NCBI GenBank assembly: GCA_038502055.1
Contig: JAXRKN010000008.1
Span: 82,750 to 146,749 of the forward strand
Length of the DNA: 64,000 nucleotides
Direction: 5' to 3'
DNA from: Tanytarsus gracilentus
Lineage: Eukaryota > Arthropoda > Insecta > Diptera > Chironomidae
This document shows, piece after piece, positions 24,051-37,077 of the stretch; the first letter of the stretch is position 1, and the number at the start of each line of letters is the position of its first letter. A program made the translations under genes and the position numbers. The notes beneath the pieces are model-generated. The model did no database searches, was not told the origin of the DNA, and saw only the letters and a program-made list of their open reading frames with translations.

Positions 24051-26486
24051 ATGACTGAACACGTGAAGCTTAAAGAAATGTGAGTTAAATAGAGAATTAA
24101 GCTGAAATATAAAATTAAAATTTTTACATACAAAATAAATTCTAGATTTGAGGCTGAAAAGCAGTATGGAGCATTTTACACCGGCGGAACAGTACTATGG
24201 ACATCCGACGGAAGTCAATTTCTTTGTCGAGATGAGCATAAAATTAATATCATTTCGATTAAAAATATGGACGTTGAGCGTGTCATTGGAAGTTGTGAAG
24301 AGGCTAGCGAAGACATTATTTACACATTTGTCTTAACTAAAAATGACGAAATGCTCGTGTCAGCTCATCGCAGTGGACTCCTAAAACTTTGGGATTACTC
24401 AACTGGCGAGCTAAAGAAATCATGGAAGAATATTCACAATGGACCCGTTTCAACTCTTCAATACTGCTCAAATTCAGATCTGCTTGCGTCTGGTGGAACT
24501 GACTCACTTATTCGCTTATGGGATTTCAATAATCAAATCTGTAAAGGATCATTCAAAGGACTTCAAGGAGTTGTTAGTGTCATTACATTTCATCCGAGTG
24601 ATCAAGTTATTCTGGCAGCTGCTGACGATGCAAACATTCAAGCATGGAACGTGGAAAGTAGAGAAGTTCTGAAAACATTCTCTGGCCACATTTCCAAAGT
24701 TACGTCAATATCCTTTTCACAAGACGGAAAATCTTTCATTTCTTCTAGTCGCGATAAAGTTTTAATTTTCTGGAGCTACACGAGTGGCCAACAGTTGAGA
24801 ACAATTCCAGTTTATGAGGGCATTGAATGTGCATTTGTTATACCATATTACACTCAACTTCCCAATGGCATTCAACTGACAGATGAAACAAAAATTTATG
24901 CTGCAACAGCTGGTGAAGAAGGAATAGTAAAAGTTTGGCAGGTGAACGACTCAAAAATGCTCTATAAACAAGATTCAAGTGTTATATCGAAAGCATGTGA
25001 GGAAGGTGGCTTAGCAATCACTCACATGCACTTCAATAAGAAACTAAATCAAATCGCTCTTGTCAGTTTCGATCACAACATAATCGTTCATGACTTAAGT
25101 ACATTTGCATGCAACAAGCAACTCATTGGATTGACAGATGAAATTTTGGATCTGGTGTTGATGGGTAAAAATGATCAATTCTTAGCGATGGCGACTAATA
25201 GCAATGACATAAAAGTTTATGACACACGAACAATGAACTCAAAGATCCTTAAAGGACACACAGACATTGTGCTGGCACTTGCAAAGTATAAAAATTTATT
25301 GCTTTCATCGGGCAAAGACAACAGCGTGCGACTCTGGAAAGTGGACTTTGATCTTTTTACCTTTGAATGCATTGGCATTGGCGCAAAACATACAAACGCC
25401 GTAGGAAGTATTGACTTTGGAAAATTATCTGGTGACTTTTTCGTTTCCGTCAGTCAAGATCAGTGCCTAAAGCTGTGGAAAATACCTAAAAAATTTGAAG
25501 ACAATGACGCAGTTTCACTTTCATGCATCAACACGACTTTGGCTCACGAAAAAGACATTAATTGTGTCACAATTGCGCCAAACGATCGCTACATTGCCAC
25601 TTCGTCACAAGATAAAACAGCAAAGCTTTGGGATTCAATCGATTTAAAGCTTTTGGGGGTATTTCGTGGTCATCGACGTGGAGTTTGGGCGGTTAGATTT
25701 TCACCTATTGATCAAATCATAGCTACCAGTGCCGCTGACTGTACAATGCGATTATGGAACATCACAGACATGACCTGTCTGAAGAGCTTTGAAGGTCACG
25801 AAAGCTCAGTTCTAAGATGCGAATTCATCTCACATGGCATGCAGCTCATCTCAACAAGTGCAGATGGTTTAATTAAATTGTGGACAATAAAAACATCAGA
25901 ATGTGTTCAGACTTTAGAGAAGCATGATAGTAAAGTGTGGACACTCGCAATCAACAGCGATGAAAGTGAAATGTTCACTGGCGGTTCCGATTCAAAACTC
26001 ATCCGATGGAAGGATGTAACAATTGAAAAAAAGAAAGAGGAAAGACAAAAGAAGAGGGAGGAAATTCTACAAGAACAAGAACTCAATAATCTCTTGAGTC
26101 AAAAGAAAATGATGAAAGCTCTTAAATTGGCATTGAATCTAAATCGACCAAATTTAACATTAAAAATCATCAAAACAATCATCAGAACTCAAGAGACGGG
26201 TCTCGATGAGACAATCGATAAGCTTTCAGATTACCATAAGCAGTCACTTTTACAACATGCAGTCAATTGGAATACAAACAGTAGAAATTGCCGACCAGCA
26301 CAACTCGTTTTCAATATTATGCTTCAGGAGATTCTCAGTGGCAAATATCAAGTGCAAGGTCTAGGTAAGATTATCGAAGAATCGCTTCCATATAGCGATC
26401 GTCACCTTAAAAGAATGACTGAATACTTGAAGGATTTGAAATTTGTTGAATACACAATGCATTGCATGCAGCCTTATGGCTCATGA
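24051..26486 (+). CDS. Tbl3: TBL3/UTP13, WD40 protein of the small-subunit processome
   Basis: Exon 1 (24051-24079) encodes MTEHVKLKE and exon 2 (24146-26486) the rest, 789 residues in all. Reading without exon 1 would drop the first WD blade (FYTGGTVLWTSDGSQFLC). The protein shows a long series of WD40 repeats with GH...WD spacing (such as FSGHISKVTSISFSQDGKSF and LWNITDMTCLKSFEGHESSV), consistent with two tandem propellers. A charged helix follows (KKKEERQKKREEILQEQEL). The C-terminal UTP13 domain comes last (about 650-789). In yeast and animals this is a UtpB-complex subunit of the nucleolar U3 processome, needed for 18S rRNA maturation. An AATAAA lies at about 26661. Confidence 0.93.
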
Positions 26487-28343
26487 ACTTTGAATACAAG
26501 ATGCTTTTCCAAGAATTTTCATAAATATTTTAATTATTTTCAATAGTTATCGAAAGTAATTAAAAATAATTAGGAAGTAATTAACGAGACAAGTTATTAT
26601 GGTGACGCCAAGTTGAAATAAGTGAATACAATTGTCTTCTTGCTTCTCTTACATTTTTGAAATAAAGAATTGAATTATTCAGGAAGCGATGCGTTATTGA
26701 TGGATTATTTTCCTAATTGACTTTCCATTTCATTTTACAGTGAAATTTTAAAACATTCGCAGAACTTTCAACCGTCGAAAATTCTTAATTTTATTAATTA
26801 GATAGCTTTAAGATGACAAATATGAAATATGCCATGTGCATAGAAGCAATCGATTACAAGCAGCTGCCTACCCAAAAGGAATTTTTATTTCTCTTTAATT
26901 AATTTCATTCTTCTTTAATCGTCAATTAATGCACAATTAATGCACGATTCATCCTCGTGCTCTTTCTGACAAATGGGAAATTTGCATAAATGTTTGAAGA
27001 ATTTTTCAGAGATAGCAGCCAAAGAAAACTTTGTAAGCATGCTCTGCTCCGCAAATTTGCTTAATTTCTAGTTAATTATTTTTTTCATAATCTATATGCA
27101 GCGAGATTTTTTGCAAAAAATCAAGATTTAATTGTGAGAAATTATACAATTAAAATTTTGCACCATTTTAAATAATTTAATTTATGCATTCATTCGTATC
27201 AAACTCAAATTGTCATCATCATGAAACATGATCTTCACGAACTCACTTTATCATCATTATTCGAATTCACTTTTTATTGAATCACGTAGCGTAATAATAA
27301 TTATTAATTTTATCAATTAAATGCGACCGGTAAAATTATTTTACTAAAATAGAATTTGGTGTTTGAGTATCAGTGGAAATTCAAATATTTGTTTTTCATG
27401 AAGTGCTCTCTTTTTAAAGTACAAGTTATAAAAAGTTTTATTTGATTAAGAAAAAAAATTAATTAAAAAAATTTTAAATTGAATTCCACATAATATGAAC
27501 TTTCAAGATCGTAGCCCAAACTTTATTATCATCTTCTTATCCCTGAAACCCAACTCCAGATAACTCAATTTTTATTACAATTTTTTTAACAAAATGGTTT
27601 CACTTTTTACTGTCATGTTTTTACCTAAATAATCTAGACATCTGTTGGGTGCTAATAAATTACGCTCATTAAGATTTTTTGTGAGTTCTTATCATCATAT
27701 TACTCACATAATTCAAATAAAGTAGTCAAACATTAAATGAAAACCGTCACAAGTGGAGCAAACATGAAACTTAAGAAAAAAATAATTTTAAATAGGGAAA
27801 AACAATTGAGTTGTCATATAATTTGTAAGAAAAGCTTGACGCGATGTTATCACACTGAAAGCGTCATACCTAGAAATTTTATCACTAACTTAATTAGTTT
27901 ATTTTTAAGAAAGGAGCATTCCAAAAAGATCCTTTACCACAATGAAGTTTTTATCTAATCACACTCTTTCAGCAGTCGTGCGATATGAAAGAAAAATAAA
28001 TGAGAATGTGGGTATTAAAAAACACAGCGGAGCGTGAGAATGCTCAGTACGTTCGTTGAGATCTTTGTAAAAATTACTATTTTTTCAAAGAGCTCTGGTG
28101 AGCGAACTTCAGTTGAGTATAAGACCTCATTGTGATCGGTTGTATATAAGACGTCTTTTTTTAAGTAAAGGCTTTACGAGTGCATTTAAATATTAATTGA
28201 AAAAGAATTTAGCATTAAATAGTTCAATGATAAAATTGAAGCATAACGTTCGATACAGTATTATGGTTGATTAACTGAATAAATTAGTGAAATTAAAAAA
28301 CTCGCTCGCGATCCAATAAACAAATAATTTGCAAGCTTTAAAA
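26487..28343. other. intergenic, AT-rich; contains the putative promoter of channel gene A near its right end
   Basis: No coding signal was found in about 1.86 kb after TBL3. Two TATA-like stretches (AGTATAAGACC near 28119 and TATATAAGACG near 28144) lie about 200 bp upstream of the first codon of channel gene A and are plausible core promoter elements. Confidence 0.5.
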
Positions 28344-31300
28344 ATGGAAATTTTTAAAGTTTCAATTTTCATTCTCCTCCAAATTTCCCTGATCGTGTTA
28401 GCGCAAAATGTCACGTCTGGTGAGAAAAAACAAGGGAAAATTGCGACAAGAGAAATAAATGATGCGACGCAAGTTAGTAATGTGATTAGAAAAGTGAATG
28501 AAAACTCAACGACGACCAACAGTGTTGATAATAGCACTGAGACAGTGGTCGCTAATGAAACTACAATTGAAACAACAACACCATTAATTCCAATAGCAAC
28601 GGTTGAAGCTCAGATCGAAAAGCTCGATGTAACGTCAAAAAAGCCATCTAGAGTTCAAATTGTGGCTGCACAGTAAGTGTTAAAAAATCTTCGATTATTA
28701 AAAAAATTGTAATCTCATTGCGAAATTATTTTTGAACAATTATTCGCTTTATAAAAAGAAAAACGATAGCAAATTTTACGAAACTATTTGTTGACTACCG
28801 AATCACAAACCAATTGTTGTTTTAGTGAGAAAACAACGAATGTCATTTCACTGCATGTGCCTAATGTTCGCCACTCATTTAAACTTATTCTTTTCTTCTC
28901 TTTATCACAAAATTGTAACGGAAGCAAAAAATAAGATTTTTTATTGAATTTTTTTCACTTTTCGTACGATATCAGTTGAGTTGAAGATCGTGACTAAAAG
29001 ACTAAAAGTAGCTACTGTGTGGCGAACGGCGATGAGTCAGAAAACAATAAAATAAATATTTAAGCAAATATTTTCTCTGAATTTGCGCTTAATTTTATTA
29101 AATTTCTAAAAAAAATATAAATTAAATTTCTAACCAAAATTTAAAAAATTGTTTTGAATTTTTTACAAAATTGAAAGAAAAAAGATTAAAATAATTTTTC
29201 CACCCCTTGGATCTTGAAATCATAAAAAATAATAAAATTTAACGAGTACAAAAATAATTAATGGGGTTAAGAACGAGAAAAAATGATTGCAAAGAATTTA
29301 ATTGAAAAGGAAACGCACAGCATAGACCAGTTTTCTATGCAATCGTCAATTATTATCTCACTGACGTTTTTTATGATAGAACATCCACAGATGATAATTA
29401 CGATGTGTTCAACTCTTACCATGTAATCAGATAAAACAATGTCATGTTTCTATGCGAGCGTGAGATAGAAGAAGGAAGAAACTAAAAATAAATTACGTGT
29501 GTGCGAAATGACGTGCATTGATGGAATATCTAAAGAATTCTCATTCGCGTTGAGAGAGATTTCAATTAATGCAGTGGCAACAAAACTGCTTTAATTAAAT
29601 ATTTAAGGATGTTTGCACATGATAAGCCAGCAAGGCGTGAAATTTTATTTAAACACCTTGCTTTAAATATTTTAATTAATTTCACTATTTGTTAAATTGA
29701 TAAGGAAAATTATTCGTGTGTTTTTTGAATCATAAAACGCCGTAAATTTATATATAAAAGTCAGCTGCTGTTAGTTTATAAATTCAGTAAATTAATCGCT
29801 AAATGTTAATTATAATTTAATATTTTCTCATTAATCAAATGCAAATTGATTATCTATGCAATGATTAGCATAAAATTTGTCATTGAACTGTTTACATTAA
29901 GTGTCTTAAACCTTCAGTTATGTGCATGATGCTTTTGTCATGTAAGACGTTGGATGAGAAAGGAAATTTCATACTTAGGTGTGGTCGATGGATAATTTAT
30001 ACGCGTGATCAAGATTAATAAATTAATTGAAGAAACTTTGCAATTAGCTTATCAATATTAACCCCAATAATCTTAATTTCGCAAAAATAATTCCACGTAT
30101 ACCACCCATAAATCTCCGAGACACATTTTGACTCACTCAATGGTGACAAATTGAATAGAATTGCAAATTACAATGTAAAATCGCACTGCTGCCTTCACTC
30201 AACACCTTTTGAAATATAAAATTTAACATTTTAATGTGCTTCCTATCAGAGAAAAATGTGCGAAAAACGCAATCGAAACGATTAAATTCTTTTATTTACA
30301 ACAGACATACTTTTTTGCGAGTCCGTGCAATGCAATATGATGATGATCAGTGTCAAGTTTATCTTCAACTGTCGTTTTCGTTTACTTTAATTTGATTGAT
30401 AAATATTGAGTGACATTTTTAGAGACGAACAACGTGGTGGACAACAATTCTCCATTGTTTTCATTAAATTTCATCATCGAAAGCTCAAGGAGTTTCTGAT
30501 GAATTTTTCGTTTCGTAAATATTTACCGATGGCGTGAATTAAGTCATTAACTTGCGCTAAGCTGATATCCAATGAATGAATTTGTTGTTTTACTTTGTGC
30601 CATCATGAGCTAGTTTTTTAGTTTACATGCACTATCTTGTCTAAGCCAAAAATATTTTCTTGTAATTTAATTTTAAACATTTCACGAACGTTAAAAATTA
30701 AAAAAATTTAACTTAGAGTTTTTAAAAAGTTTAATGCATTTGAGTCACATCATATCACATTTAAATTTTTTATAGAAACTTTAAATGATCATCGTCGACG
30801 CAATGCTATAAAATAAATTCCAGTTTTGTATGATCTAAAAATCAATTGCATGTCGATAAATTAAATTTAAGCATTATTTCGAATCAGTTGCATTTCAACA
30901 TTGCGCATTGAACGACATAAAAAAATCTAACTTAACTCACTCAGCGAAGAATGAACGATTTATTGTCTAAAATTGTTCTTCCTGGAATCGTATTTCATTT
31001 CTTAATTGTGGTATCGGGTGGTAAATTTAATGGCACATCAACACATGAAGCGGTCATTATAAATGGAACTCGAGTTGAAGTTACAACGGTAAAAATAGCA
31101 GAAGTCGCGAATCACCACAAGAACATGACAATCTTAAAATCAATTACCGCGCGACATTTTACGACTTCAACGCAAGCGTCGCGGGTGATCTTGATCCCAC
31201 CAGCGAATCACACCGCACAGATTGGAAAGCGAAAGAAAGAACATTTAAAGTGAGTTTGAAAGCGCGATCACGCAGATCGACTGTAAACATTTCTCGCCCG

Positions 31301-33904
31301 CTGCCACACGTTTATTTTCATAAAATGTTTTACAATCACATGATTAAACTATAAAAAAGGCATATATTTAATGAAATTGAAAGTCAAGTTCAGTGTGTGC
31401 TGTAACAGTTACAAAACTTTATGTTAGTTAAAGTGTATATGGCAATGCCGGTAAAGCGTCGCTGTCTCGCACATTCTCAAAGAAATGATTTATTCACGAT
31501 CAATTCAATGATAATGGGGTGGAATTAAGTTCCGATCAGATCGGATTCATGATTTTCGATTATAAAGTGGTTTGTAATGTTTTAATTAAGTATCATTGCA
31601 TTGAGAAGACTGTGTAAGAGGAAAATTTTAAATAAATTTTTTTGGAGCTTTTGAAAGTTCTCATGAATGGAATTAAATATTAATATTCAAATGTTAATTA
31701 AGATCTCACTTCTATGCTTTGACATTTTAATAGCTACTAATTTTGATCACAATTTATTAAAAATATATCGTTTGTTCGGTCGAGGGTCAGAATAAATTCC
31801 CGTTAGATGATTTAAATTTTAATTTTAATGTCAAATAATTTATCCTTCTTTTTATCGATTAATCAGAGCAGCAGAAGGATGTCCCTCATTTGAGAATGCG
31901 AACTCTTTGACTCAAACTCAACTGTTTAAGCGTCTCACTCATCCATGTCGATATGATCGAATTCAGCGACCCGAACGTAAGCGCAATATTTTTTAAATCT
32001 TTATATGACACTAACGGGATACTATAACTCTTCTAGCACGCGATGAAAATGGAAATATTTTGCCTGTTGAAGTCTACGCTCGTGCTTATATTTATTTCCT
32101 ACAAAATCTCGAAGCTCATGACTTGCAATTTAAAATACAAGCGCTACTGCAACTTAGATATGTTGATCCTAGGCTCGTGTTTAAAGAGGTCGCTCCTAAC
32201 AGAACGAATCCTATAATGGGAGAAGATGACTTGAGAAAAGACTTGTGGGTGCCTCATCTTTTTTTTGGTAATTTTTTAAAATTTAATTAATTCAAAATTT
32301 TAACGTATTTTTACATTTTAAAATTATTTAATTTATCAAAAATAGCAAATGAAAGGTGAGAAAACTTTAAATTAATGTCCGTGAAAAAGTGAATAAATTT
32401 AAATTTTCCAGAGATTCAGGAATTCTTGGGACGCACGAAAAAGACATTTTAACCTCAATCTCTCCAGATGGCACTGTAATTATTTCAACGAGACTACAAG
32501 CAACTCTTTACTGTTCAATGGACCTCAAGAAATTTCCATTCGATATGCAACAATGCAAAACAGTTCTCGAGAGTTGGATGTATAATGGTTCAAATGTAAG
32601 ACTGCATTGGGAGCCAAAATCGCCGGTAACAATGGGACCCGATCAGCACATAACTGAATACGTTTTAGTGAGAACATTCGTCAATGAAACGATGATCAAT
32701 GCTGATCTTAATGACCTTCGTCATGGAGCTTTTGCCGGCAATTATAGTTCATTAAGTTTCACTGTTGTCCTCGCAAGACAAATGGGCTTTTATTTAATCG
32801 ACTACTTCTTACCATCAATGATGATTGTCTCAATCTCATGGGTATCATTTTGGCTGCAAGCTGATCAGACAGCACCTCGAGTCATGTTGGGAACAACAAC
32901 TATGTTGGTGAGTATTGTGCGTGTTGTATTAAATTAAATTCTCTTTTCTTCTCTTTTCCTGGTATGTGATTATTACTTGATGTAAAATTCAACCCTCTTT
33001 TTTTTGTAGTTTTTTAAACTATCCTTTATTGTAAATTTAAATTTGAACTTTTTTAAAAATTTTCATGTCCTTTTCAGACTTTTATCACCCTCGCGTCAGC
33101 TCAAGGCAAAACATTGCCAAAGGTCAGCTACATTAAAGCTAGTGAAATTTGGTTCATGGGATGCACTGGTTTTATTTTCGGAAGTCTAGTTGAGTTTGCT
33201 TTTGTTAACACGATTTGGAGACGAAAAAAAAATGTTGAACTTAAAAAGGTTTGAAAAAATTTGCTTTAATATTTTCTTATTTAATTTTATTTAATATTTT
33301 TAAAGGTCAACACATCAAACATTCTTAAGCAAACTCTAACTCCCAGACCAATGCGTAAAGATCTTACACATGGTAATAGCCCAAAAGTCTCAAACACATC
33401 CCTTCACAAATCTCATTCATGGGCAAATCTTAAGGACCAAGAACACAAAACTTCACCGTTAAATGGACGTAAATTTAACAACAATTTGACTGTTCATGTG
33501 AGTTTACAGTTTAATTATAAATCACAATAAAAAATTTAATTAAACATTAATTTATTTTAGGGCTCTGGATCAATTCCAATAATCACAACTGAAAGTGTAG
33601 ACGACTTTAAAACGTTCACAAATGGTGGAATGTCACGTGGACCAAGTGCAATATCAGTCACAATCGATGCACCCAATGATGACCTAAATCATTCTGAAGA
33701 CGAAAAATATGATAAAGATTCTAAAATCACATGGACGACCATGACACCGCAACAAATTAGCATTTGGATTGACAAGTGAGTTTAATTAAAAAAATAAAAA
33801 AAATTCAAACTAATTTTTATTACTTTTTTAGACGGTCACGAGTATTTTTCCCGTGTGCTTTCTTTGTCTTCAACATTTTCTATTGGACATTTGTTAATAT
33901 TTAA
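28344..33904 (+). CDS. Cys-loop ligand-gated chloride channel, hodor/pHCl-2 group (gene A)
   Basis: Nine exons: 28344-28672, 31867-31976, 32037-32267, 32346-32355, 32412-32907, 33078-33248, 33306-33497, 33561-33775 and 33832-33904, giving 608 residues. A signal peptide (MEIFKVSIFILLQISLIVLA) is followed by a Thr/Asn-rich stretch. The ligand-binding domain has ISPDGT and the Cys-loop C-SMDLKKFPFDMQQ-C (about 261-275). M1 lies at about 352-376. M2 begins after APRVMLGTTTML, and M3 at about 412-436 ends VNTIWRRKK. M4 (NIFYWTFVNI) ends the protein. The order and pore entry (TAPR in place of the PAR of GABA receptors) match the insect hodor (CG11340), CG6927 and CG7589 group. Drosophila hodor is a zinc-gated chloride channel of the gut. 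The ligand here is not shown by sequence. Exon 4 is only 10 nt. Confidence 0.9.
30951..31249 (+). other. alternative first coding exon of channel gene A
   Basis: An ATG at 30951 opens a frame with its own signal peptide (LSKIVLPGIVFHFLIVVSGG) and a Thr/Asn-rich tail, ending at a clean AA|GTGAGT donor. It ends in phase 2, exactly as does the upstream first exon (28344-28672), so both can join the exon at 31867. Use of this exon would give 598 residues. It could instead be the surviving first exon of a lost seventh paralogue. No transcript data are available to decide. Confidence 0.65.
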
Positions 33905-34830
33905 TTTTTTTTGCCTTGACACGGGTGATTGAAATGAAAAAATTGCTTAAAAACTGTTCAATAATTGTTGTGAGAATATTTTAATTTTTTTTGAGTGAGA
34001 CACAAGTCAATCTTTATATTATGAATTTATAAAATAATAAATTTTTATCTTTTAAGATAACGCAGAAGATTTAAATGCTTCTAAAATTTAATGAATCCTC
34101 ATCTCATAAATTGTAAGATTTCATTACAAAAAAAATTCATTTTATTCCATTTTTAAAATTCTCGAAATTTGAGAAAAAGTGCATGTAAAATTAATTAATT
34201 ATGTTCCATTGGAACAAACGAGTATCGAATCGAGTCCTTTTTACTTATTTACTTGTATTAATGACATTAAAAAATTCTAAATAAAAAATTATGAAAATAT
34301 TTAAATCAATTTTGATAATTTAATTTTGAAGTTATAGAAAATTTGCGTTCCAGATGTAAAAAGTCTCTCAATGATGCTTCAATAATCGTTCTTAGAGTAA
34401 ATACTTTATTTTGCATATGTGAGCTTGAACTGAAATGATTAGTCGATGAGTAAATCGATCAATAAAAAAATTATCACTTTTTCATCTTTGGTGGTATAGG
34501 GGGGGAAGCTCATTCGTAATCTAATTGGCGCTTCTAAATTAAATGGATATTTATTATGTTGTGGTGAAAGTTTCTAGTTACTGGAAACTTAAGATTGAAA
34601 ATAAATAATAGTTTTTAAATAAGGTTTAGATAAATTTTTAAACCTTATGAAATTTATAAAAGAAACCTGCTCTTGAAAAAAATAATTAAATAACATAAAA
34701 AATATTTCATTTAAATATAAAAAAAAAATTGTAACGTACGCGTCGGAGTATGATCCACTTCATTTATATATTTCATTTACAAACTATTCAATTAGACAGA
34801 TAGATAGATGACAAAGAGGTTGCGACACAG
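33905..34830. other. intergenic after channel gene A
   Basis: AT-rich sequence with the gene A 3' UTR at its left end. No gene, RNA or clear repeat was recognised before the dispersed repeat at 34831. Confidence 0.5.
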
Positions 34831-34989
34831 GACTTAACCAGGATGGACGCAAATCATGCAGAACTCTTAAGATTTCTCTTAAGAATAGAGTATATATACC
34901 CCTTTTCCCCCTCAAAAGCAGGAATCGCCAACCTCGCGAGCTGCAACGCACATCTTGAGAGAGACGCACTGGCGATCGAACAACCCCTC
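34831..34989 (-). repeat. dispersed repeat, copy 1 (inverted)
   Basis: Read on the minus strand it begins GGGGTTGTTCGATCGCCAGT, continues through TGCGTCTCTCTCAAGATGTG and GTTGCAGCTCGCGAGGT, then the palindromic TTCTTAAGAGAAATCTTAAG. It ends near TTCTGCATGATTTGCGTC. The same landmarks in the same order occur at 36721-36850, and the outer ones at 48867-49005. GC content is well above the surroundings. Confidence 0.75.
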
Positions 34990-36720
34990 CTTCAATTTAA
35001 CGAGTATATTTGAAAATAAATAAATAAACGAAGTTAATGAAAAAATATATAAATATATAAAATATTAAAAACAATAAAACCTATATAGAGAAATTAATCT
35101 AATTTAATTTTAAACAATTTCTTCGGTACGAATGTGTAATGAAAACTTCAAGATCCTCTGGAGATAAAAGAAAATGAGAAAAATTGAACGCATGAATACT
35201 AAAATTTGAGAAATGTAGATTTTTTGAGGTTATGAACTATTTTATAGAGATCCAGACAAGATCCAGTTGAATCAAAACAAACATTTTTAAAATTTTCGAT
35301 TTTTATCGTTTCAATGTTAAACAATAATAGGCAATAATATTGAAGTGATTGACTAAACACTTTTAAACAGGAATGAGTGAGCAATTATTCATTTAAACGC
35401 ATTAAAAGTAAAATCAATGGTAAAAAATTTCCATGATTTTCTTTCACTCATTCTTGCTTAGTTACCTGACTTAATTGGTTAAACTCGAAGACACAACGAT
35501 GGATTGATGACTTAACTACACACTTAAACACTTTAGGTTAATTAAATTATTTTTTTTTGTTTTGGTTACCCTGAGAGCAATAATGTGTTCGTTTATTTAC
35601 AAAATATATAATTTATGTTAATTAACAGGTTGATAATTGACTGAAAAAGTTTCGCACCCCTTTCATAGTGTTAATATCAAAATGTGTGTTTTCTTGTTAA
35701 TTATATACTTTTAAAGTTGTTTCGAGTGTTAAAAGTTATTTTAAAGTGTTCCTCGTCGGATTCTACACGTCAACAACTTCAAGTTTACATCAAAAACTCA
35801 GGTATGAAGCAAGAATGAGCGAAATATGAGAGGTATTTTTATTTTGTTGTTGTTTTTTTTTAAAGTTATATTAATTTAGCTAATTAACCGCTCCTTCTTG
35901 CTTAATTGTTATCTATACTTATCTATGTTGTTATTGCTTCATTTTGAAGTGTAATTAAACAAAATCCTCTCCTTTTTTCGTCATTATCAAATAAAAAATT
36001 TTTTTTGCTGGATCTTTTGAGAAACTGCCTACTGGATCTTTTATATGATCAAAATATGAAATCTGATGTTTAATTTTCCTATAAGTTTTCGTTCTAAGAA
36101 TTCAATTAAGACAAATTAGACCAGTTTCTTGGCATTTTAGATTTTATTTAAATTTAGATGGTTTTTCACAAAAATTTTTGTTTTCTTCTTCAAAGTAAAT
36201 AAAAACAACATTTGGATTCTCAATCTTTTATTTTAAAATATTTGCATTTATGCTTTGTATTTTTTTTTACATTTGGTTATTCTAATCATTATTATTTTTT
36301 TTTCTTATGATATAATTAATGAGTATTTAATTAAAGCAATTTCCTTTTTAGTTAATTAAAATTCTCACCAACGGACAAAATATTAATGACCAACACATTC
36401 CATGCTAATCAGCTTGATGAAGATAAACCAAGACTTTTATACAATTGGTTTGACGTTTCTGTTATGTTTTTGTTTGTTTTGTAATGTGGGTGGGCCAGTT
36501 CCTAACAGCTTGTCAGGGCTGAGGAAGGTTGTAGTGTCGGAAACTCTTATACAATGCCGTCGAAACCACCTTTGATTTATTTTTCTGGCTGCAATTGCAA
36601 AAGATTCAGTTAACTAACCCACAATTGTGTTTTCACAATGAAAATTTTACGGCATGGATCACGGCGTCATATTTGGTTTGTTCCCTTGACGTTCCATGTC
36701 GACTAACACTAAAAACTCTG
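34990..36720. other. intergenic, AT-rich, with possible repeat debris
   Basis: No gene was recognised. Poly-T and poly-A tracts are common. The phrase AATTAACAGGTTGATAATTG at about 35623 recurs in near-identical form at about 36873, just outside repeat copy 2, so parts of this stretch may be an older duplication. A GC-richer patch at 36485-36575 is unassigned. Confidence 0.45.
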
Positions 36721-36850
36721 AGTGGGGTAATTCGATCGCTAGTGCGTCTTTCTCAAGACGTGTGTTGCAGCTCCCGAGGTGGACGTTCTCTATTCTTAAG
36801 AGAAATCTTAAGGGTTCTGCATGGTTTGCGTCTTCTTGGTAACACCAACG
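36721..36850 (+). repeat. dispersed repeat, copy 2
   Basis: It begins GTGGGGTAATTCGATCGCTA and contains TGCGTCTTTCTCAAGACGTG, GTTGCAGCTCCCGAGGT and CTATTCTTAAGAGAAATCTT. It ends with CTGCATGGTTTGCGTCTTCT. Colinear with copy 1, minus about 25 bp of a poly-G/A and TATA-like stretch. No protein of its own is evident. It may be a SINE-like element, though no clear pol III A or B boxes were seen. Confidence 0.75.
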
Positions 36851-37077
36851 CGCTACCACTCAGTTATCAATCAATTAACAGGATGATAATTGACTTTCAG
36901 TGTATGATTGGTCTCATATTGCACAAATATTTTACGCGTTTAGTTCAGCTATAGTCGTTCTTGAGGAAAGATGGAAAAATAAAAAGTGATTTGAGTATCA
37001 AAAAAATTAATAAAATTCTTAAAGGTGGTTTTTAGAATAAAAAACTTGCGTAAATTAATGAACTGTGTATTTTAAAA

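Noticed and set aside
32268..32411. Gene A broken after exon 3 (pseudogene)
   Set aside because: The 10-nt microexon restores frame and conserved residues with proper splice signals, and all later exons are intact.
34831..34989. tRNA or 5S-like gene in the GC-rich repeat
   Set aside because: No cloverleaf, no convincing A and B boxes and no terminator T-run at a fitting place were found by eye.
36595..36954. 119-residue plus-strand frame between channels A and B
   Set aside because: It runs straight through dispersed repeat copy 2, and the same repeat gives a different frame at copy 1, so no protein is conserved.
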